64,000 nt of DNA, from positions 88,564,001 to 88,628,000 of the forward strand of contig JAZHRO010000063.1 of NCBI GenBank assembly GCA_037157565.1, given 5' to 3'. The first letter of the stretch is position 1. Each line of letters opens with the position of its first letter. The notes beneath the pieces are model-generated. The model saw only the letters and a program-made list of their open reading frames with translations, was not told where the DNA came from and searched no databases. This DNA comes from Thalassia testudinum. Lineage: Eukaryota; Streptophyta; Magnoliopsida; Alismatales; Hydrocharitaceae. A program made the position numbers and the translations under genes. This document shows positions 41,815-52,904 of the stretch, piece after piece.

Positions 41815-44607
41815 TGATGGGAACATCATCATGAGCCATAAACTAGCTTAATTTGGTTTGATTAAGTCTTTAAAAGCTCCTATATAATCTTCAGAAGGTC
41901 ATAATTCATTGCATTAGCATTATGAGAGAAAGACAAGAAACCAAGGTCAAAACTTTAATTTTACCATCATAACTTGAATGCAGTACAACCATGGGTTTTC
42001 TCAGGGGTTAATTAAGGGTCAATTGGTCTTAAAAGGACAAGTGGGCTAGAACAGATAAAAAAGGATGTTCGCGTGTCTTGAGAATTAAATGAATTTTGAA
42101 ACCCTAAAAATAGACCCACTTAATTAACTAAGGTTTTAATCAGGATAAAATTCACCTAAACCCTCTAAAACTCATAGAAAAATATTCTCTAGGTTTAGAA
42201 CCTTCAATTTGACAATCAGATCCTGTCTTGACCCAAAACAGTCTTTGATAGACATTTGCCCTAATTTTGATTTTTGCTTAAATTACCAAGTCAAATGAGG
42301 TCAAAACTAAAATTCAACTTCCCCATTGGATTCCTTAGGTTCAAATTAGATTTGTATGAGATTTTGGGCCCAATCTGAGATTGTTTAGACCTAGTTTGCA
42401 TTTTGGTCCAAGTCTGACTTTCTTTATCTCAAATAGCCCCTCAACTTTTGAACTTGTTACAAAAAGCTCCCCAACTTCTTTGTCTTCTTCACAAAAAGGC
42501 CCCCGCCGTAGAGAAGTCCTAATCCTAAAGCTCTGACAACAATCAACCAAGGATTTCTCCTTGATTGATTGATGAAGCTCCCTCAAATTTGAACCAGAGA
42601 TCCCTCCTGAAATTCTCTTTCATTCAGACCGATTCTTGACCTTCAATTCATTCCCAATCTCTCATGCGAACGCATGAGAGATTTGGGTATCAAAAGATTC
42701 CCAACTCCAGCAAAGCTTTCCAAGCTTGGGAAGCTTGCTTCCCAAGCTGAAAACCTCCTCTAAAGGCCTATAAAAGGACCTCTAGATCAAATCATTCTCC
42801 TCAAGCTCGATTTCTATCAGATCACCCCTAAATTCCTCTCTCCTAACCTAGCCGAAAGGCTCCTTGAGCTCCGACAATCCCCTCCGACTTCCCTCATTGT
42901 CCATCTGCAATACCAGCTGTAGATTCATTTTCCTTGCCCTCCTCCGCACCATGCCGTACCAGCAGGCGTCTCTCCCTCCATCTTCCTCACCATTTCCTTC
43001 TCATCGGAGTCACCTTCATCTCCGACGTCGACCATACCACAATTGACTCACTTCTGCAGTCGCCAATCACCTAGATAAGTTCCATAGTTCCTCTACTCCG
43101 TTTACACTCCAAGTACACTTCATTTCGACCACCGCTTCACACTAACCACCCTCTTCATCCTCCGCTCCGGCCACTCCTCCATCGAAGTGTTTCCACCACT
43201 ATGCACCTCCATCCACCTCACCGACAAGCCCAAAACCTCCACCTCACCTTCCCACACAAAACCCCTCTCCTATTTCACCCTCTCGCTCATCCACACTCAC
43301 CCTTGAACAACCCACCTTTCCGTTGTCATTCTCGACCTCACCCGGCCACTACACCTACTCCCATGCTACAAAGCCACCACCACCATGTTCCTCATCCACC
43401 AACAATCCTCTAGAGCATTTTAACTGGGGCTTAGCGCCCGTATTCTTGAATTTCAGGTTTCAGCTCCCCTCCGCCATTGCACCTGCTTCAAGCAAGCTTC
43501 AAGCTCTCTCCAGGCCATCTTCACTCCAGTCCTTGGCTCCAGACCACGCGGAGTCATCACACGTACATGCCCAGGTCTCCAATTGAGGGAGATACCCTTA
43601 GCAGCTAACCCAATTGAGGAGGAGACCGTGCTGCTGCAGACATGCAATGGAAAGGTGGGACTTTAGTCCCACCTCAAAAGTTAAGAGGCATTTGTAGCCG
43701 CATAAGAGGAAAATGTGTCTAGGGCTTATCGCCTCAGACACTTGGGGGGTGAGGTCCCCCGTCACCCGCTCACCTGTACCTTGCCTGTGACCCATCCCCC
43801 GCGGGCCTAGTGCAGACCCGACCTGCCTAACCCGACTCCACTCCTTGGCTATGATCACGCTCGTAGCCTTAGACCAAGGAGCGCTCTAGGTCCGAAACTC
43901 GATAACCCGGTATTGTTGGAGCCTCTGGGAGAGCGTAACCTAAGGAGAGAAAGAGAGGATGGTGTGCAAGGGCAGGGGGTTTTGCTGCAGAGAATAATAG
44001 CTAACACTTAGCCGTTTGAAGAACCTTCCCCCTTTGCATGAAGAAGAGTTGAAGAAGAAGAAGAGAAGCCAAGGAAGAAGAAGAAGAAGAGCAGAGACAG
44101 AAGCCAAGGAAAAAAGAAGAGGAGAAGACCTGGGCCAGAAGAAATAAAGGAGAAGGAAGAAGGCCTTAGAAGAGTAGTAGAAAGGCATAGAAGAAAAGAG
44201 TCTGGAGAAGAAGAAAAGAGAGCAGTAGAGAAAAGAGACCCTTGAGTCTCTAGGAAGCAGCACTATATCACCCGGCTATTTAAGCCGTCTGATACAAGCC
44301 TAGATCATTTGATTGCATATATTTGAGGCTTTATTTATGCTATTAATTTAGTTGCTATTTGTGAGGAGTAATTGGTGATTTAAATCATCATTTTACTCCA
44401 TTCTTTTTGCACATTGATACCTAACATTATTATTGTTGCAATCTCTTATATTTTTTGATTCAAATTGTGATCTTGAGTTTGAATTCCATATTACTCCTTG
44501 TGTTCGACCTCAAACTTAAAATTTGAGTAATAAATATTATTTGTTTTCAAAGCGATTTTGGCTATACTACAACGCAGTTTTTATAACCTCGATTTCGCTT
44601 GCGAACA
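41815..44607 (+). repeat. Element A 5' LTR
   Basis: 2793 bases from TGATGGGAACATC to GCGAACA. Two perfect palindromes precede the promoter: 11-base arms around AA at 42658-42681, and arms AGCTTGGGAAG/CTTCCCAAGCT at 42723-42748. The TATA box is at 42769-42776. A GAAGAA-rich run covers 44020-44230. Short ORFs inside are not supported as genes. Confidence 0.95.
42769..42776 (+). promoter_or_regulatory. TATA box of A 5' LTR
   Basis: TATAAAAG in GGCCTATAAAAGGACC, 20 bases after the second palindrome. In the 3' LTR the same place reads CCTACAAAAAGACC (about 53887), so that copy has lost the TATA. Confidence 0.8.
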
Positions 44608-44610
44608 TTT

Positions 44611-44628
44611 TGGTGCCGTTGTTTGGGA
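44611..44628 (+). other. Primer-binding site of element A (tRNA-Asp type)
   Basis: TGGTGCCGTTGTTTGGGA, three bases after the LTR, a tRNA-Asp(GUC)-complementary site with four C-to-T or G-to-T changes relative to TGGCGCCGTTGCCGGGGA. Confidence 0.9.
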
Positions 44629-45734
44629 GCAATGTGCAATTCAGATCTCTTGATTGCAATATTAGGTTAGATTCTAACTTGTTACATCTCTTTTGATTGT
44701 GATCTATTTCATGGACTCACTAAAGGAAGATCAGCCATGCATCAACCACTCTAGGGGCAGCTAAAACTCCATCTACCTTCTTCTAAAACCCCTAAATCTA
44801 AAAAAGCTAAAAAAATGAAAAATCAGTTAGGGCTACTTGCATTCTATTCTTAGACAAATAATCAAGTGCCTGATTTGATATATTCTATTTAGAAAACATC
44901 CAAATCCTAAACTGTGCAACCATTTGAAGCTAAGGTATCTAGGGCTATCACATTCTTGTTTGGCCCCAGGTACCACATTTTGACAAACTAAATTGGACCA
45001 AATTAGAGCCAATTAAGGATTCCAGTTTAGGGTTTTAGAGACACACTTGCTTAATCAAGAATTGGTCTTTCCAAACAATGTGTGCCTAAGCCTTGATTGA
45101 ATTGATCTAGTCAAGTAAAACCCTAAAATCAGGCTCTTAAATTCATTTGAACACTAAAAGAGGGACCTAAATTTCTCAAGAGGACAATACAGGTGAAGTT
45201 GACCCACTTTGTTGGGTTAACCAATCTTCAAATTAGGTCACTTTTTCACAAAAACATCTTAAAAGTTCAAGTGAAATCATAAGCACCCTTGCTCTTAATT
45301 AAAACTTGTAGTCTTAAGAGGTTAAGTCTCCATTCTGGTCTTCCTGGATCATTAGTGACAAGAGAGGTTGGGTGGGGGAAACCCTACAACCCATGGGGAT
45401 GCTCTACCATGTAGGGGTCTTTGCAGGACACTCCCTCTCTGGCTGCCCAAGAAATTCTCAGGTGGACAACTTTCTGACTAAGGGGTATCAACCGCCCCAA
45501 ACCTCTATAGTCATCCAAAATTTTTGGGTGTCTTGATTGGGACCATCACATTCTACCTCTCATCTACTCAATTGGTGTATGTTCAAGAGGAGGTCTCTAA
45601 GACCATCTTTGAGGCCTTCTTTAGCTACTCATTCCCGTCAAGGCCAAGCCTCAACCTCCTTGTTTGTGCAACAACTCAATCCAATCGATATCTCTTATGA
45701 TTCATCTGAAACTAATTCTCCTTCATCCGTCATC
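44629..45734 (+). other. Element A leader, non-coding
   Basis: About 1.1 kb between PBS and gag. I see no supported ORF; the frame open from 45537 to 45734 may be untranslated sequence upstream of the preferred gag ATG at 45735. Its content does not resemble the leaders of B, D, E and G. Confidence 0.65.
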
Positions 45735-47606
45735 ATGGCACAACCAGCAGAAGAAAATAATCTTGAAAATTAGCTTTAGCCCCTCAATGATCTATTCCAA
45801 GCCTTTGTGAACCCACCGCAACATCCAATGATGCAAGATCACTACAATCCCACTACGGTGGCAATCGAACCTCGAGTACACATCCCCGCTAGAGGTTCTG
45901 ACACTAAACTCAAGCCCAGCATGATTCCTACCATTCCCAAATTCTGTGGGCGTAATTCCAAAGATCTTTTCCAGCATATCAAGCAACTCAAGCATCTGGC
46001 CCAAACCTTTGGGTCAGAAGCTCAAAATCGGGATGTCCTACTCATGAAAATGTTCTCCTTCTCTCTCATGGATAAAGCTGCTCACTGGTACCAATCCCAA
46101 ACACATCCAATCAACACCTGGGCAGAACTTCAATCTGAATTTTTGAGAAAGTTCTTCCTTGTTGGTCGGACAAATGCTTTACGACACCAGATCACGCATT
46201 TCACACAGCAAAGAGGAGAACGACTTTACAAAGCATAGGATCATTTTTTGGATCTCATACAAAAGTGCCCCCACCACGGAGTTCCTAAATGGGAACAAGT
46301 CCAGTCTTTTTACCAGGGTCTCCGTGAGGATATCCGATTATTCGTCAATGTGACCTATGGAGGAAGCATCATGGGTCAACACGAAGACACAGTGTGGGAG
46401 ATTCTCGAGAATATGTGTGAGAAATCCATCAATAATGAATCCATGGGCATGTTCGACCAGACAAATGCCAATGCATTGACGAATCCAAAGGAAGCACATG
46501 AGATGCAGGGCCTGTCCTCTTCCGTCGACTTGGAACTGATGGCCAGTCATATGGACAAGGTCTCTATTATTGAGAAGAAGGTGGATGAGCTAACTCAACA
46601 CTTGCAGCGAACCACCTCTACGTAAAACCCGTTCGCGCAACCACCCTCTGGCAGGGAGGCTGTGCACAACATCCATCACTGATCTTCTCAGGGGATGGAC
46701 CTGTATCCACCTTCATCTGATTCTGGTTTTGGAGGAAACTTTGAACCCACCTACTCTAGCTGGAGGAACTCTGAACCCTCGTATTCTGACTTTTTCGAGG
46801 TTCCTCAGAACTGCAAGGACCTCAACACCATTCAGAATGATCCATTCTCAAACACATACAACCTTGGATGGCGTAATCATCCTAATTTCACATGGTCAAG
46901 AAATAATCAAAATCAGAGAACTCAATATCTGCCCTGACCACAAGCTCCTCGTCCATATCAGCCGCCTCAACCTCGGCCTAACCCAACTTATCAATCTGGG
47001 CCGACTCATACAGATCAAATGACTCTTATCCTTCAGACACTTGGCTGACATTCAGAAGATGAATGTAGCTAAAAATAGCACAGAGACAAGATCAGAGAGG
47101 TTCGCAATCAACTTGCCCAGATGGCAAATCCTCGCCAACTTGGTGCACTTCCTTCACAACCTTTGCCTAATCCAAATAACGTGCTGAACCAGGGGTGCAT
47201 TATGAACCCAAATCAGAGCCAAGCTCAATTTGTTTATCAGGCCCCTTCTACTCCATCACCTGATGGGATGGAAGCTTCGACATCATATGCGGGTTACTAG
47301 CAGCAAGCAGCTCTTTTACCTACACCAAACCAGAACCAGGCAGGATTGAATTCTGTTACCACCTGTAGTGGCAAAACAACACAGGACCCACTTTATTCAA
47401 GCCACTCCCAGCCTAGTAATACAAACCCTAACCCTAGGATAGTCATCCAGGATACCTCTATCCCAGATCAAGAACTTGGGCCCATTCTAGAGGAACCATC
47501 TAAGGTTCCATTTCTCGAGGCCTTGATCAAGAGAAAAAGGACAACCAAAACTGTGGCACCTGAAGAGGACCTGGTTAAGCTCTTTGAGCAGGTCCATATA
47601 AATTGA
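45735..47606 (+). pseudogene. gag: Element A gag (degenerate)
   Basis: Gag forms the virus-like particle and binds the RNA. I chose ATG 45735 (MAQPAEEN) because it has a good context and stands ahead of the conserved region. The capsid part (about 45900-46340) shows IPKFCGRNSKDLFQHIKQL, MKMFSFSLMDKAAHWYQS, TWAELQSEFLRKFF and RTNALRHQITHF, all typical of Athila gag, then CPHHG and IRLFVN. The C-terminal part includes NTYNLGWRNHPNFTW and the VTTCSGK motif (47352-47372). One frame persists from 45735 to 47606, broken by stops at 45771, 46236, 46623, 46692 and 46935 among others. Confidence 0.92.
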
Positions 47607-48415
47607 TGGATGCGATATGCCACACACCATCTTACGCACGATTTCTGAAAGATGTGTGAACACCTAAGCGTAAGCCACGAACCAAAGGCGAGAATCCGAT
47701 CATACTATCAGAGCAATTCAGCTCTGTCATTTTAAGCAAACTCCCACCTAAGGCAAAAGACCCAGGCACCCCTCTGATCTCCTGTGCAATTGGTGATATA
47801 CAATTCGACAGAGCTTTATTGGACTTAGGAGCCTCCATAAATTTGATACCTACATCCCTACTAGACTACTTTGAGGAATTCAAGATTAAATCGACACAAA
47901 TGACTTTACAACTAGCCGACCGGTCAATTAAGTCACCAAAAGGAATTCTTGAGGATGTCATAGTTAGGGTACATGATTTCTATTTCCCAGTGGATTTTAT
48001 TGTCTTAGACATAGATGCTCATGAGAATGTGAAGAATACACCGATCATACTAGGGAGACCCTTTCTGGCCACTGCAAGGGCCAATATCATTTGTGAGGAG
48101 GACCAAATTGAATTAAAATTTGGGTGCAATACACTAAAGATTGACATCTTTAAGGCCCAACAAGGAATTAATTGTGGAGTCATAGAACAGATTTGTGATA
48201 TCGAAGCTATGGTTGATGACTTTATCGAGGAAAACCTGACTATTGCTGATCAACCACAAGAGGATCAAAACTCGCAATTAGAGGAACCCGAACTCAACCT
48301 AGACACACCCATAGTTCCTTCCTTTGTTCCCGACACCCACCATGAACCACCTGCTGTTGTTGAAAACCCAATTATGGAATTAAAGGCTCTTTCTGATCAT
48401 CTCAAGTAGGTCATT
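47607..48415 (+). pseudogene. pol: Element A protease (degenerate)
   Basis: After a frame change between 47606 and 47819, the catalytic motif DLGAS is encoded at 47822-47836, followed by LIPTSLLDYF, a VHDFYFPVDFIVLD segment and the conserved IILGRPFLATARA block. An acidic linker runs to the stop at 48407-48409, after which RT begins in the same frame. Length and order are normal for Athila elements. Confidence 0.9.
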
Positions 48416-49340
48416 TTGGGTTCCAATCAGACGTTTCCTATGATTATCAACTCCCAACTCACACCTGATCAGGAAACATGCCTGATTTCTGTTCTCCAGC
48501 AGCATTGGAGAGCCATTGGATGGACTCTCGATGATCTGACTGGTATTAACCCTTCATACTGTACACATCACATCTACATTAAAGAGGGCTCACAACCATC
48601 CCGTGAAATGCAGAGACACCTAAATCCAAATCTGCAGGATGTCGTGAAAAAGGACATCATCAAGTGATTAGATGCAGGAATCATCTACCCGATCTCCGAT
48701 AGTCGGTGGGTGAGTCCAATCCAAGTTTTTCCTAAGAAGGCAGGGCTTACCGTCATCACGACTGAAACCAGAGAAACCATACCGACCCATATAGCAAACT
48801 CGTGGAGAGTCTGCATTGATTACAGAAGACTCAATTCCTCCACGAAGAAGGATCACTTCCCACTACCATTCATTGATCAGATTCTTGAGAAACTAGTGGG
48901 AAATCAATTCTTCAACCTTTTGGATGGGCACTCCGGTTACAATCAGGTTGCAATCCATCTCGAGGACCAAGAGAAGACCACCTTCACCTGCCCCTTTGGA
49001 ACATACGCATTCCGAAGGATGCCGTTCGATCTCTGCAATACACCCGCCACTTTCCAGTGGTGCATGCTTGCCATATTCTCAGATCTGGTAGGTGAATACC
49101 TTGAAGTCTTCATGGATGACTTCTCAGTATTTAGTGAATCATTCGATATTGCCTCCTGCACTTGGTCCAAATCCTTAGGCGATGCATCAACATGAACTTG
49201 GCTCTTTTCTGGGAAAAGAGCCACTTCATGGTACCTGAAGGAATTGTCCTGGGACATCTCATCTCTAAAAAATGCATCCAGTTTGATTGAGCCAAGGTGA
49301 ATCTGATTTCCAAACTCCCTGTGCCTAGCTCGGTCAAAGA
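48416..49340 (+). pseudogene. pol: Element A reverse transcriptase (degenerate)
   Basis: Motifs in order: AIGWTLDDLTGI, CTHHIYIKEG, LNPNLQDVVKKDI, SPIQVFPKKAGLTVI, WRVCIDYRRLN, LPFIDQILEKL, LLDGHSGYNQ, TTFTCPFGTYAFRRMPF, ATFQWCM and the catalytic VFMDDF (FMDD at 49109-49120). Two changes at usually conserved places stand out: RMPFDL in place of RMPFGL and FQWCM in place of FQRCM. A stop lies at 48665 and a frameshift near 49140-49190; the connection region continues in another frame from 49297. Confidence 0.93.
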
Positions 49341-50002
49341 CATCCAATCCTTCCTAGGGCACGTCGATTTTTACCGTCAAGTCATTCCCGATTTCTCAAA
49401 AATCATGCACCCCCTGACTAATCTTCTATCTAAAGATGTCCCTTTTGAAATCTCTAAGGAGTGCACTGAGGCATTTGAAATTCTATGTGATCGAGTTACC
49501 CAAGCACCTATCCTGCAGTCTCCTAATTGGTCTCAACCCTTTGAGATCATGTGTGATCCATCTGATTATGCTGTAGGGGCGGTACTTGGGCAGAAAATAA
49601 ACGGGAAACCCATGATCATCTACTACTCTAGCAAGACACTCGACGAGGCTCAGCGTAACTATACAGTTATTGAGAAGAGCTGCTAGTCACAGTTTTTGCC
49701 CTGGAAAAATTCAGATCATATCTTTTGGGTTTCTGTGTTATCATATACTCAGATCACATTGTAGTGAGGCACCTCCTTGTGAAGGACATGAAACCTCGAC
49801 TAATCTACTAGATCTTGCTATTGCAAGAATTTGATCTCGAGATTCATGATAAAGGGAGAAAGCAGAATGTGGTAGCTGACCACTTATCCCGCCTTCCTTC
49901 TGACAGTATCGACCCTTCCAGACCCATCATAGAACATTTTACCGATGAGCACCTCCTGACTATTAGTATGGACTTCCTTGGTTTGCTAATTTAGTAAACT
50001 AT
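49341..50002 (+). pseudogene. pol: Element A RNase H (degenerate)
   Basis: Frame 1 shows FLGHVDFYRQVIPDFSKIMHPLTNLLSKDVPF, then YAVGAVLGQKINGKPMIIYYSSKTLDEAQRNYTVIEK up to a stop at 49684-49686. The remainder (VVADHLSRLP near 49870-49890) is in the frame of the downstream integrase, so a frameshift lies between. These are the usual Ty3/gypsy RNase H landmarks. Confidence 0.9.
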
Positions 50003-51260
50003 TTGGCATCACATCAAATCCCATCCGATTGGCCGAAGGCCAAGAAAGAAAAATTGCTTTTCGATGCCAAGTACTACATGTGGGAAGATCCATACCTCTT
50101 CCGCATTGGTGCTAATCAGATCATTAGACGGTGCATCCCAAAAGCAGAAATTCAGGACATTTTGTCCTTCTTCCATGACAAGGCCTACGACGGACACTTT
50201 TTCGGACATAAAACCACAGCAAAAGTCCTCCAGTGTGGCTTTTATTGGCCCACGATTTTCAAAGATGCATATGATCACTGTAAGGCATGCACTCATTGCC
50301 AGATATTGGGCAACGTGAGGCACCGCGATATGATGCCTTTGCAACTGATTCTCATATGTGAAATCTTCGACATCTGAGGGATTGATTTCATGTGACCCTT
50401 CCCTATTTCGGATGGCTACAAATACATTCTTCTTGCTGTTGACTACGTGTCCAAATGGATCGAAGCCGTTCCGGCCCGAACCAACGATCATAAGGTGGTA
50501 ATCAAATTCATTCATCAAAACATCTTTTCTCTATTTGAGAGTCCATGTGCCATTATCTCTGATGGAGGGACCCATTTCACAAATGCTCAGTTCAGATCAC
50601 TGATGACTAAATGCGGGTTGTCGCACTGAATCTCTGCTCCTTATCACCCCCAAACCAATGGCCTAGCTGAGTTATCGAATCAGGAGGTCAAGAAAATCCT
50701 TTAGGTTACTGTTCGACCTGATAGGAAAGATTGGTCATCTCAACTTCTGAAAGCCTTGTGGGCCTATAGGATCGCCGACAAAACCCGATTGGGCATGTCT
50801 CCTTTCAGATTGGTGTATGGGAAGGCATGTCACCTCCCCGTCGAGTTGGAGCACAAAGCCTATTGGGCTATACGGAAGTACCATCTAGATCTTTCTAAGG
50901 CAAAAATACACAGAAAGCTTCAAATAAGTGAGGTCAAGCATATGAGAACTCACGAAATTGCAAAGAGCTTGTTAAGGTCTTTCAAGACAAGCACATATCC
51001 AGAAAGATCTTTCATCTTGGTCGGAAAGTCCTACACTTTGATGCTAAACTCAAATTGTTCCCAGGAAAACTCAGATCAAAATTGATGGGACCATATCTTA
51101 TTAGACGAATCTTTGGAAATGGAGCCGTAGAAATCAGCCAACCCAGCATTGATTCAGAACCCTTTGTCATGAACGGTCAGCAACTTAAGCCGTTCATTGA
51201 ACTCACCGATATGAACATGGCTGAGGTATCTTTTGATCTCCATTCTCCCTGAGCTTATTG
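50003..51260 (+). pseudogene. pol: Element A integrase (degenerate)
   Basis: Integrase inserts the cDNA into the host chromosome. The zinc-binding domain is visible (FFHDKAYDGHFFGH, then CKACTHC). The catalytic triad is present: Asp in GIDF (50384-50386), Asp in SDGGTHF (50561-50563) and Glu in NGLAEL (50669-50671), with the normal 59-residue and 36-residue spacing. The C-terminal part carries LVYGKACHLPVELEHKAYWAI and, after a frameshift near 51040, LRSKLMGPYLIRRIFGNGAVEI. Stops at about 50375, 50393 and 50627 inactivate it. Confidence 0.92.
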
Positions 51261-52904
51261 CACCCAGCTGATAGCATTAAACTCAGCACTTAACGGGAGG
51301 CAACACATCATCTTTTTGAAAAACCCAAAATCCTTCTTGACACATCTTATGCTGAACTCATATTGCACTTTAGCGTTCATCCATTAGAATAGCTGACTCC
51401 ACCTTTGGTACCCGTACCCAAGCATGAAATCGTCCGCAACAGTCATCCTGACCCATCCACCCATCCAAAACCTGTTCTAATGAATGATCTAAGCTAAACT
51501 CCAAACCACCTAAATGATAATGAGGACATTGCAAATCGTAGGCATGGGGGGTATTGAAGTGCAAAATGCTGTGAAAATCACTTCACAAGAAAGGGTTTCA
51601 TAAAAAAAAATCACATATTCCAAAAACCAAAAAAATAAAAAATTTTTGAAAAAGAACAAAAATAGGAGAAAGGAGGAAATTTTTGATTGATTACATATCA
51701 TGTTTAAGGAGAAAAAGGGGAGGAGATAAAAATGACAAAAAGGAGAACAATTTGAAAAGAAAAGAGAAAAAGAGATAGTCATTAGTAAAAGATTGAGGAA
51801 TTAACTCAATTCTAGACCAAATCAAAAGGAAAGAAAATGAAAAATAAAAAGTGCTAAGCGACAAAAGAGATTAGTAGGAATGCTGATCTTAGGCCTCTTG
51901 GGCTGCAATCCTAGGCTTAAAAATTCAAGTATTCGCTAAGATCTGGATAGTCCTCAAGAGGTTGGGGAAAATGCGAAGCTTAAGTATTGGTCTAAGGCTT
52001 AGGGATTATTCGGCCTCGTTAACTAACCTTTTCCTTGCGAGACTCGCTAACCTAAGCACCCCAATCCACACACAATCTGGTTCAATGCGCTTAAATATCA
52101 AAATCATGCAAATACGTTAAATCTATTCTGAAAAAGTTACCTAGATTAGGAGCAGCTAATCAACACAAGTTGATTTGGACGAGTTCCTGACGTGGAGGTG
52201 GGAAATTCCCCTCGAAGATGTGTAACAACATATCTTCTCCTCGGTGCTTGTCTCCTAGGATATCTAAATATCCTACCAAGGGCATGTAAGCACCTTGTAT
52301 AGGTTCAGATGCCATGGGCGGCATTATCACAAAATGTCAATTGCCAGTGTCTGAATTTAGCTATAGAATGCCATCGGCGGTGTTATCTCAAAATCTCAAA
52401 AGTTAGGTTCTGGGGGTTGCCATGGGTGATGCTATCCAAAAGCATCGATTGCCAGGGACCCTGCAAGGATTGATGGTGGGAATTAGGAATCTGATATAAA
52501 TCGTGTTGTAAAACTAATCTGAGGCTAGAAATAAAAAGAAAAGAGAGCGAAAACTCTCCAAAAATAAAAGAAAATTCTTCCATCTCTCTCTTACAAAAAT
52601 GCACTGCAAACTGAACCTGAGGTAAAATATGTTACAAGCATGGGTGCTTTAACCGTGGAGTTAATAGAACCTTAGTTTAGTTCCTGTGAGCCTTAGAAAC
52701 CTTCGTAGTGGACTGAGGCAAGAGTTGGTCAGGTCCGGATCTTGGTTTGTACTTGAGTACCTCTAGGCCTACTATCAGCATTCTTACCTAATTTGCACAA
52801 AAGCACACGTCAAAGTTTTGAGCATAGAAAGGCATATGGTCTATAATTCGAGTAAATCGCTTGAAAATTTGGTAAGGGACTAGCAAAAGCTAAGCATGGG
52901 AGTA
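51261..52904 (+). other. Element A 3' non-coding region and polypurine tract
   Basis: It starts with the CAGCTGATAGCATTAAAC and GGGAGGCAACAC post-pol motif, then a first purine tract (GAGGACATTGCAAATC near 51524 and GGCATGGGGGG near 51541). A-rich sequence follows (51595-51860). Three imperfect tandem copies of a unit of about 60 bases starting TGCCATGGGCGGCATTATC occur at 52309, 52369 and 52427. The final purine tract AAAAGCTAAGCATGGGAG (52885-52902) ends two bases before the LTR, next to GGGACTAGC. There is no env. Confidence 0.8.

Noticed and set aside
41579..41839. An ORF start at 41839 for D's protein
   Set aside because: The first eight codons come from element A's LTR. The true ATG is on the other side of A at 55695.
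51261..52904. An env-like gene after integrase in A, as reported for some Athila elements
   Set aside because: No frame longer than about 90 codons is present and none shows a signal peptide plus transmembrane pattern on the plus strand.
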